From: an uncultured Opitutia bacterium
GTDB lineage: Bacteria > Verrucomicrobiota > Verrucomicrobiia > Opitutales > Opitutaceae
Direction of reading: 5' to 3'
DNA length: 45,523 nt
NCBI GenBank assembly: GCA_903825285.1
Contig: CAIJZY010000037.1
Coordinates: 1 to 45,523 of the forward strand
Numbering within the stretch: position 1 is the stretch's first letter; each line of letters opens with the position of its first letter. A model generated the notes under the pieces. The model made no database searches. It worked only from the letters and a program-made list of their open reading frames with translations, and was not told the DNA's origin. This document shows, in pieces, positions 25,149-32,411 of this stretch. A program made the translations under genes and the position numbers.

Positions 25149-27485
25149 ATGCTTATTCGTCTCACCGTCGTTCTGCTCGCCACAGCGTCACTTGGACTTA
25201 GCAATGCTGCTGAGGGACAAGCGTCATTACCCGAAAAAAAACACATGTGGCAACCAGCGGACTCAGTGGCGGTGCGCACCTACACTGATGCAGTATTTTC
25301 GCCAAACAGGGAACGCTATCTTTATACATACTCATATGGAGAACTAGCAAGTGACTCTGTTATAGACGTGTTAGAGGTGTTTAGCTCCGATGATACAAAG
25401 GCTGCTTTGTTGGGCGGAACGAAGCCTCAACCTTTACATAAGTTAGTACGCCGAACCTACGATCATGCTGGAAATGCTTTTTTTAATCCGCGGTGGTCAG
25501 AAGACGGTATTAGCATAACATATGGAGGGGCAGACGAACAAAACCGGCGACAGCTTTACAGCCTAAATGTTGTCAATGGGGTGTCGACTGCACTCACAGA
25601 GTGGCCGACCGGTACAGCTTTTGCTCTGCAAAATCTCGGGAAGACGATTGTTGCACGTGACGTTCCATCTCCCCGGGAAGCTGTGTCATTTCAGTATCCA
25701 ATGCATTTGCTGGGTGCTGAAGATATACAGGAAGTATTCTACAGAGGGTTGCGTTATAAGCCGCACTTGACCTATATCTCCTACGACGGGGCTGCGCCAT
25801 GGGTAATGGCATCCAGGAATTTTGATCTCGTTGCCGCTTCCGATATTAGCGGCAAGACACTAGTCGGCGTGGCGGGTAGGCCTACGGATCTCGTTCCTGA
25901 ATTCTGGTATAACTACGATGGTGCAATGCGCCGTGGAATATTGTCCCCGCCCTTTCCGACGGAATTCAAGTTAGTTGATGCTGAAAAGGGGACTGAACGA
26001 TCGATACTTGGATCGCCGACAGGTGATGCTACTAAAATTGGCAGTTATCAGCTATTGCATATTCGCCCCAAGGCTCTTTGGGCTGCTAATGGACGCAACG
26101 TGGTGCTGGTAAATACGACATTGCCGATAGACGATAGTCACCCTGAACGCGCCCACATTCCTTTTATTGTGGGCTACGACATCAAAACCGGTGAGTATCA
26201 GATCCTCGAACCACTTCAGGACGTGGATGGTGTAACCGGAAAGAACCGGCAAGTGATAGGAGTGGACTGGCTGAAGCCGGGGCTCGAGCTACTCGTCCGC
26301 CATCGACAGGGGACAGAGGAGGCAGCGGTGGTATACCGATTGCAGCAGGGGAAGTGGATTGGTGAACCGATCAAGTATCAAGCGCCATCGCCAATTGCAA
26401 ATCGCGGAGGGGAGCTTGCAGGCAGCGAGCTACGGGTAGTGATGGAACAGGACGCGAATACCCCGCCGCTAATGGTCGCATATTGCCGAGATCGTCGTGC
26501 TGCCCTTGACGAACCAGACCCGGCGCTGACAAACGTTAGCTTCTCTCGTGAGGAGCCGTTGCGCTTCCTACAAGACGGCCAAACACGCGTGGGCGGCTTA
26601 ATTCTGCCTCCTCATACGGATGGTCGCGCTATCCCGCTAGTGATCCAAGTTTATGACTACAAGCCAGACACATTCCATCCTGACGGCGCCGCTTTAAACG
26701 GTTCGCAGTCTTTGATCAGTGAAGGCATTGCGGTACTGATTGTAGACATGGAAGCCCCTGGTGGAAAGAAAAAGGGGCACGAAGTAGAGGACTTGGCCAA
26801 CTTTGTTGGGCAGATCGATGCAGCCGTCGGGACCTTGGCAGCAAAAGGAATCGTTAACCCTGAGCAAGTGGGGCTAGTAGGATTTTCGCGGGGCGGCTAC
26901 TATACATCGTATGCAATTAGCCATCCAGGAAAAATAGCCCTAGCGGCAGCAATGAACGATGACTCGTTTCCGGGTACTTATAGTTATATATAAACCAATA
27001 TGGCGGGGAGTGGCTCTGATGGTTCCCACAATTACGATGGTAGTTTCTGGGAGAAGAAGGAGACTTGGCTACAGCATGAACCATCGTTCAATGTAGATCG
27101 TGTTAGAACGCCCACTATGTTCGCGATTCATGAGCAATCGTCGGTACTATATGTAACGGATATGGTGGGCGCCTTCGTATTTAATAAAAAACCATACGAA
27201 TACTTGGTATTTCCTAAAGGTACTCATAACCTTGAAATGCCGCGCGAGCGTGTTGCCAGCCAGCAAGCCACGATCGATTGGATGAAATTCTGGCTTAAAG
27301 GAATTTCGCCGTCTGATCCAAAGCTTGCTTCCCGCTGGGCCATTCTCCGTAAGGAGCAGGACGAAGTCCTCAAGACCCCGCCGCCACCCAAGGGGAAGTG
27401 GGTGTTTCAAGCGGATGCGGAACAACCAGCCTGGACACCACCGGAGAACGCGAAACCGGGCCAAACTAAGGGGTCAGGCCGCTAG
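25149..27485 (+). pseudogene. S9-family (prolyl oligopeptidase-like) peptidase with an in-frame TAA
   Basis: The frame starts at ATG 25149 with a signal peptide (MLIRLTVVLLATASLGLSNA), so the product would be periplasmic. A long beta-propeller-like region (about 40-470) precedes an alpha/beta-hydrolase domain with the nucleophile motif GFSRGG (Ser580). Codon 615 (26991-26993) is TAA. The same frame continues with ATG 27000 and contains candidate acid Glu662 (MFAIHE) and His693 (FPKGTHNLEMPRER). The 614-residue product lacks the histidine and would be inactive. The last eight codons lie in the terminal repeat of the transposase element that follows. One hand-counted line is about 37% G+C, far below neighbours. 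Order and residue spacing recall lasso-peptide isopeptidases. Confidence 0.83.
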
Positions 27486-27663
27486 TTCTTAAATTTCTCG
27501 GGGAAGGCGCCGCGGACGGAGCTGGCGACCTGTACGAAGAGACAGGCGTCCGCGGATTGCAGGCCAAACTAAGGGGTCAGGCCGCTAGTTCTTAAATTTC
27601 TCGGGGAAGGCGCCGCGGACGGAGCTGGCGACCTGTACGAAGAGACAGGCGTCCGCGGATTGC
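27459..27663. repeat. tandem 102-bp duplication, period 103
   Basis: Bases 27459-27560 and 27562-27663 appear identical. Each copy contains one left terminal sequence of the transposase element (TAAGGGGTCAGGCCGCTAGT at 27467 and 27570). The left end of the element is therefore present twice in direct orientation; the right end is present once. Confidence 0.95.
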
Positions 27664-28630
27664 GGGTTGCTGGGGCGCGCGGTTGGCTGGGAGGATGCCC
27701 CGGCCGCTGCGTCTCGATTACCCTGGCGCGATCCATCACGTCTACAATCGCGGGAACTACCGGCAGGATGTGTTCGCGATGGCGGGGGCGGCGCGGGCGT
27801 TCGAGACGTGCGTGTTCGAGGCGTGCGAGCGCTGCGACTGGCGGCTGCACGCGTACACGACGATGACCAACCACTACCACCTCGCACTGGAGACGCCGCG
27901 GGGCAACCTGGTCGCGGGGATGCAGTGGCTGCAGAGCACGTATGCCTCGCGGTTCAACCGCTTCCGGAAGGAACGCGGGCACCTGTTCCAGGGACGGTAC
28001 GGCGCGGTGCTCGTGGAACCCGGGGAGGCGTTGCTGCGCGTGGTGAACTACATCCACCTGAACCCGGTGAAGGCGAAGCTCGTGACGGTGGACCAGCTGG
28101 CGCAGTACCCATGGAGCAGTTTCCGGCGGTTCGTGGGCGGGGCGCGTCCGGGGTTTCTGGTGTGCGAGGACTGGCTGGCGGAACTCGAGCTGGTGGACAA
28201 CGCGGTGGGCTGGGCGAGTTACCGAAGCTACCTGACGTTTCTGTCCGCCAACGATGACGAGCAAAGGCGACAGGCGTTTGACCGCATGAGCAAGGGCTGG
28301 GCGGTCGGCAGCCCCGAGTGGCGCCAGGAGGTCGCCCTGGTGCAGTCCGCGCGCGTCGAGCAACTGCAGGGCGAGGCGACGCGAGAGTTGAAGGAGGTGC
28401 GGTGGGCGCGCGTGCTCAAGGAACTGTTGAAGCAGGCGGGCCGGACCCGGGCTGACGTCGCGCGCGACGCCTATGGCGCGGAGTGGAAGGTGAGGATCGC
28501 GGCCGAGCTGCGCCGCACGACCACGGCGACCAACGCCTGGATTGCCCGTGAACTCGTGATGGGCTGCCGCAGCTCGGTGAGCGTGTACCTGAGCCAGAGG
28601 AAATTTAAGAACTAGCGGCCTGACCCCTTA
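27467..28630 (+). mobile_element. RAYT-type transposase element with 30-bp inverted ends
   Basis: Thirty-base inverted repeats (TAAGGGGTCAGGCCGCTAGT... at 27467-27496, again at 27570-27599, and complement at 28601-28630) bracket one Y1 transposase gene. The element is GC-rich inside AT-richer DNA. It supplies the final codons and TAG stop of the upstream peptidase frame. No target duplication was seen. Whether the element itself moved, or the ends are REP-like substrates of the encoded enzyme, cannot be decided from one copy. Confidence 0.85.
27695..28615 (+). CDS. REP-associated tyrosine transposase (Y1/HUH, TnpA-REP-like)
   Basis: The 306-residue protein starts MPRPLRLDYPGAIHHVYNRG, the typical RAYT N-terminus. 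It has the HUH metal-binding motif HYH (His60, His62, in MTNHYHLALE) and a candidate nucleophile Tyr83 in LQSTYASRFN. HLFQGRYGAVLVEPGEALL and VNYIHLNPVKAKLV follow, both highly characteristic of the group. RAYTs nick and join single-stranded DNA at palindromic repeats. The C-terminal region (about 220-306) is the extended helical type. ATG 27695 has a GGGAGG ribosome site directly before it and is preferred to TTG 27683. Its final codons (RKFKN) are encoded in the right terminal repeat. The gene looks intact. Confidence 0.92.
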   Translation: MPRPLRLDYPGAIHHVYNRGNYRQDVFAMAGAARAFETCVFEACERCDWRLHAYTTMTNHYHLALETPRGNLVAGMQWLQSTYASRFNRFRKERGHLFQGRYGAVLVEPGEALLRVVNYIHLNPVKAKLVTVDQLAQYPWSSFRRFVGGARPGFLVCEDWLAELELVDNAVGWASYRSYLTFLSANDDEQRRQAFDRMSKGWAVGSPEWRQEVALVQSARVEQLQGEATRELKEVRWARVLKELLKQAGRTRADVARDAYGAEWKVRIAAELRRTTTATNAWIARELVMGCRSSVSVYLSQRKFKN

Positions 28631-28652
28631 GGATTGGGTGATCGGGAGCCTT

Positions 28653-29528
28653 CTATAGACTCACGCGCAGGCTCGCTGCATCATAAACGGTCTTTTGAAG
28701 GTGGTTCACTACAACCAATATCGCCTCACCAATACGATCTCGCGCTATTGAAGGATGCTCACTGCCGAATGTCGCATGTCCCGTTGCTTGGGAGCAGCCC
28801 TTCCAGACCTCAGCAAGGAGCTTAGCATCCGGTGATTTTAACGGGATGTAGGCACCTCCAGGGAGGTCCATAATGTCAACATCATGAGGGAACCTTTCGC
28901 GTCCCTTGCGGCCTCTGCGGCGTAACGATTCTATTGGGAGTCCGTCCGAATCGCTATTCACGCCCACAAAATCAATGAGCCATCGAGTTGCCGCATGTCG
29001 GCCTTCCCACGCCGACATATCCCGACAAAACTGATGCTTCTGTTCTCGCTCGCGGCCATCTGCGATTTGCTGAGCCAATAAGCCCTCCAATACCTTTGTT
29101 TGGGCGAGACTGGCTCGTAGACGGTGAGGCAAATCTTGAGTGAGCCACTGGTTGCGCACCTTGGGGTCAGAGAGCTTTCCATTAACGTCGCTGATAGAGG
29201 CGCCTATTCTTGGCATATTTCGACTTCGGTAAATTACCAACGAAGCACATTCAATCGTCACAGAGATGCTGAAAAGAAATAGAGCAATTGCCGTCGCGAG
29301 AAGTGGCCAGTGCAATTGATCTGGGGCATAATACGCTGAGATCTGGAAGCTGATGTAAAAGTAGAGCGATGCGCCCAGGCTAAGTATGCACAGCAATGCT
29401 GTGGTCAGGCGGTAGCGCCACTTAACCGTTGGCACGCCAACGATGGCAACGACACCAACTGCCACACAGAGCGCCAACGGGCACTTCGATGCCAGCCAGC
29501 TGATACACTCAACTATGCCCATCTGCAT
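28653..29528 (-). CDS. membrane protein of unknown function, low G+C
   Basis: The 291-residue protein has three hydrophobic segments in its first 100 residues (about 16-32, 42-62, 73-98). A soluble, charged and partly helical domain follows (SKVRNQWLTQDL-like region to the end). It contains no motif I can assign: DMSAWEGRHAATRWLIDFVG and HDVDIMDLPGGAYIPLK are the most distinctive parts. Base composition is closer to the AT-richer peptidase and receptor DNA than to the flanking M48 gene, suggesting joint acquisition. Its stop lies three bases from a TAG that would end the peptidase frame if the transposase element were removed, so the two genes would be tightly convergent. Confidence 0.6.
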   Translation of the reverse strand: MQMGIVECISWLASKCPLALCVAVGVVAIVGVPTVKWRYRLTTALLCILSLGASLYFYISFQISAYYAPDQLHWPLLATAIALFLFSISVTIECASLVIYRSRNMPRIGASISDVNGKLSDPKVRNQWLTQDLPHRLRASLAQTKVLEGLLAQQIADGREREQKHQFCRDMSAWEGRHAATRWLIDFVGVNSDSDGLPIESLRRRGRKGRERFPHDVDIMDLPGGAYIPLKSPDAKLLAEVWKGCSQATGHATFGSEHPSIARDRIGEAILVVVNHLQKTVYDAASLRVSL

Positions 29529-29567
29529 GTTTTCGCTCCATCATTCCAATCAGTTCAGGCTTCGTCC

Positions 29568-31547
29568 TCACGCCGCCGCCAATTGATTCTGCGCCCCCAG
29601 CGCGGGCATCGGGCAGTCGAGGGCGGCGGCGATGGCGCGGATAAGCTCGACCTCGGCGGGGAGGAAGATGCCGTCGGCGGCCGCGACGTGCGCGGCGGCC
29701 ATGAGCGTGCGCTGCTTGATCGGGCCGCTCGCGCCGGCCAGGCGGTCGAGCGCGGCGTCGAGCTGCACGAGGTTGCAGGCCGACTCGGGCAGGAGGTTGA
29801 GCCGGCCCTCGAGGAGCTTGAGCTGCCCCGCGCCGGACGCGAAGGCCGCGGCGGATGCGAGGCCGGAGTTGTCGGCCGCATGCGCCACGGCGGAGAGCAC
29901 GACGTTGAGCTCCGTCACAACCGCGTTGAACGAGTAGATCTGGATCACGCCGGCCTGCGGCGTGCGGCCGAGCGCGAGCGTGCGCGTGAGGAGCTTCTGC
30001 AGCGCGAACTCGAAGGTCGAGACGCGGCCGTCGGCGTGCACGAGCTCGTCAAGGGTGTCGAGGAACGGCGCGAGCGCCGTGGGCGGCAGGGAGCGGAGCG
30101 CGGGCAGCGTGAGCTGGAGCAGGGGCAGCCGGTGCTCGGGTCCGAGCGCGCGCAGCGCGGGCTCGAGCTCGTCGAGCGTGTGCAGCGCGTCGCCGCCGGC
30201 GCGGCTGGCGACGAGCGCCCGCTGGCGGGCGCGGACGGTGGCGTCGGGGTCGAGCAGCAGCCCGTACAGCAGCACGGCGGCGTCGGCGGGACGGCGCGCG
30301 GCGGACCGCACGCGCTCGGGCACGCCGGCGAGCAGGGCCTCGGCGTTGGCGATGTTCTCCGGGGCCAGCGTGCCGATGCTGGCGATCAGGGCGGCCGGGG
30401 TGGCCGCGGGCGCCGGGCGGACGTGGACCGAGCCCGGGGCAAACCCGGCCTGGGCGAAGTTCTCATGGACGACGTCCACCGGCTCGGGCGGCTGGAACAT
30501 CTGGCCGTCGAACTGGGGGTCGATCGCGCGGATGCGCTCGGGCAGCGGCGGGTGCGTGGCCCAGAGGCCGCCGAACGCGGACTCGAAGCCCTGGGCGAAG
30601 AAGAAGTGCCCGATGGCCGCGCTCTCGTGCGAGACCAGCGACGAGCCCAGGGCGAAGCCGCCGATCTTCTTGAGCGCGCCGGTCAGGCCGCCGGGGTTGC
30701 GCGTGAACTGCACGGACGAGGCGTCGGCGAGAAACTCGCGCTGCCGCGAGACGGCGGCCTGGATCAGCCGCCCGAAGAAGTAGCCGACGTACCCGATGAT
30801 CAGGAGGGCCAGGCCGACGGCGAGGAGGGCGACGACGGCGCCGCCCGAGTTGCGTCCCGTGCGCACCCGGCCGCGCGTGAGGGCCCAGAGCAGGCCGCGG
30901 CCCGAGAGGCCGAGGGCGAGGATGCCGAAGATCAGCGCGGTCAGCCGCAGGTTGAGGCGCATGTCGCCGTTGAGGATGTGGCTGAACTCGTGGCCGATCA
31001 CGCCCTGCAGCTCGTCGCGGTTGAGCTTCTCGACGGCGCCGCGGGTGACGGCCACCACGGCGTCGCTGGTGGTCAGGCCGGCGGCAAAGGCGTTGATGGC
31101 GGGCTCCTCGTCGAGCAGGTAGACCGTCGGCATGGTGATGCCCGAGGCGATGGCCATCTCCTCGACGACGTTGAGCAGCCGGCGCTCGCGGAGGTCGGTC
31201 GTGTGCGGGTCCACCCGCCGCCCGCCGACGCCCTCGGCCACGGCGGAGCCGCCGGCGGAGTACTCCTGCCACTTGTAGAGCGAGGCGAGCCCGATGACCG
31301 CCAGCGTGGCGCCGGTGACGATGAGGAACACGCGCGGCTGCCAGAGCTCGAGTTGGGGCGGCGCGCCATAGTTATAGGCGTCGTCCGAATAGGTCCGCCG
31401 GTGCGGCCGGGCGTTGCCGACCTGGGAGAGGATCAGGACCGAGGCGAAGTAGCCGGCGGCCACGGTGCCCAGCACGGCGAGCGCGAAGAGGGCGACGAGG
31501 CGCGAGGTGCGCTGCTTGGCGCGGGCCTGGGCTTCGAAGAAATCCAT
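29568..31547 (-). CDS. M48-family membrane metalloprotease with TerB-like C-terminus
   Basis: The 659-residue protein has two N-terminal transmembrane helices (about 18-42 and 72-91) and the M48 zinc motif GHEFSH (His186, His190). Third ligand Glu271 lies in REFLADASSVQFTRNP, after two more helices (about 202-222, 236-258). This is the HtpX/Ste24-like core. The remaining half is unusual: a long Ala/Leu-rich helical region with two acidic DG-containing segments (LVHADGRVSTFEFALQ and HVAAADGIFLPAEVELIRAI) that resemble TerB domains. It is followed on the same strand by no gene, and its upstream neighbour is LemA, a pairing seen widely. A role in membrane protein quality control is inferred. Confidence 0.85.
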   Translation of the reverse strand: MDFFEAQARAKQRTSRLVALFALAVLGTVAAGYFASVLILSQVGNARPHRRTYSDDAYNYGAPPQLELWQPRVFLIVTGATLAVIGLASLYKWQEYSAGGSAVAEGVGGRRVDPHTTDLRERRLLNVVEEMAIASGITMPTVYLLDEEPAINAFAAGLTTSDAVVAVTRGAVEKLNRDELQGVIGHEFSHILNGDMRLNLRLTALIFGILALGLSGRGLLWALTRGRVRTGRNSGGAVVALLAVGLALLIIGYVGYFFGRLIQAAVSRQREFLADASSVQFTRNPGGLTGALKKIGGFALGSSLVSHESAAIGHFFFAQGFESAFGGLWATHPPLPERIRAIDPQFDGQMFQPPEPVDVVHENFAQAGFAPGSVHVRPAPAATPAALIASIGTLAPENIANAEALLAGVPERVRSAARRPADAAVLLYGLLLDPDATVRARQRALVASRAGGDALHTLDELEPALRALGPEHRLPLLQLTLPALRSLPPTALAPFLDTLDELVHADGRVSTFEFALQKLLTRTLALGRTPQAGVIQIYSFNAVVTELNVVLSAVAHAADNSGLASAAAFASGAGQLKLLEGRLNLLPESACNLVQLDAALDRLAGASGPIKQRTLMAAAHVAAADGIFLPAEVELIRAIAAALDCPMPALGAQNQLAAA

Positions 31548-31555
31548 GTTCAGCG

Positions 31556-31645
31556 AGGTTAAGGGGTAGGGTTTAAGGGGTAAGCTTTTTCAGCGGCGCG
31601 GCCCCGGCCGCGCGGGGCCGACCCGAGCCTCGGCCCTTACCCCTG
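31556..31645. repeat. inverted repeat between the M48 and LemA genes
   Basis: TTAAGGGGTAGGGTTTAAGG near 31558 faces GCCCTTACCCCTGATCAC near 31634-31650, around a GC-rich palindrome (CGGCCCCGGCCGCGCGGGGC). It may be an intergenic hairpin or terminator of lemA. Confidence 0.45.
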
Positions 31646-31684
31646 ATCACTGACACCCTAAAGCTGTGCGCCGCGCCGCGGCGC

Positions 31685-32287
31685 TCAGGTGAACTGGACC
31701 TTCGGGGCGTTGCGCTCGGTGGGGTCGTCGATCTTGAAGAGCTCGGCGGGGAGGAAGCTGAACATGCCGGCGAAGACGACGTTCGGGAAGGTCTCGCGCG
31801 CCGTGTTGTAGGTCATGACGCAGTCGTTGTAGGCCTGGCGGGCGAAGGAGACCTTGTTCTCGGTCGAGGTCAGCTCCTCGGTGAGCTGCATCATGTTCTG
31901 GTTGGCCTTCAGGTCCGGGTACTGCTCGGAGACGACCATCAGGCGGCTGAGGGCGCCGGTGAGGCCGGACTCGGCGGAGAGGAGACCCTTGACGGCGTTG
32001 GCGTCGGCCGGGTTGGCCGCGGCGGACTGCGAGGCGGCGAGGGCGATGTTGCGCGCCTTGATGACGGCCTCGAGCGTCGTGCTCTCGTGCTTCATGTAGC
32101 CCTTGGCGACCTCGACCAGGTTGGGGATGAGGTCGTAGCGGCGCTTGAGCTGAACGTCGATCTGGGCGAACGCGTTCTTGAAGCGGTTGCGGAGCGAGAC
32201 GAGGGAGTTGTAGATGCCGGCGACCCAGAGCGCGAGGATCACAACGAGGGCGAAGAGAACGCCGAGGACGATGAGCACGGGAGTCAT
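31685..32287 (-). CDS. LemA-family protein
   Basis: The 200-residue protein has one N-terminal transmembrane helix (about 3-24) and a helical periplasmic or cytoplasmic domain. The conserved LemA core YNSLVSLRNRFKNAFAQIDVQLKRRYDLIPNLVEVAKGY is clear, as are SLLSAESGLTGALSRLMVVSEQYPDLKAN-like segments and a FPNVVFAGMF C-terminal motif. LemA proteins have no established biochemical activity but often stand next to M48 proteases, as here (137-bp gap, same strand). Start ATG 32287 gives the family N-terminus. The spacer to the divergent TPR gene is about 125 bp and could hold both promoters. Confidence 0.9.
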   Translation of the reverse strand: MTPVLIVLGVLFALVVILALWVAGIYNSLVSLRNRFKNAFAQIDVQLKRRYDLIPNLVEVAKGYMKHESTTLEAVIKARNIALAASQSAAANPADANAVKGLLSAESGLTGALSRLMVVSEQYPDLKANQNMMQLTEELTSTENKVSFARQAYNDCVMTYNTARETFPNVVFAGMFSFLPAELFKIDDPTERNAPKVQFT

Positions 32288-32411
32288 GGTAGGAAGAATA
32301 TGTGGCTGAACGCCGACCAGTTTGGCCAGGGAACCTCGGCGCGCCAGACGGAACTGATTATAACGCGGTTGATTGTTTCCATGGGGAGCAGCAACCTCGC
32401 TGGGCCTCCGC

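Noticed and set aside
24200-29540. A lasso-peptide precursor or biosynthesis genes near the S9 peptidase.
   Set aside because: All sizeable frames in this stretch are accounted for (receptor fragment, peptidase, transposase, membrane protein). No short ORF with a suitable leader/core pattern, and no transglutaminase-like or asparagine-synthetase-like protein, was found.
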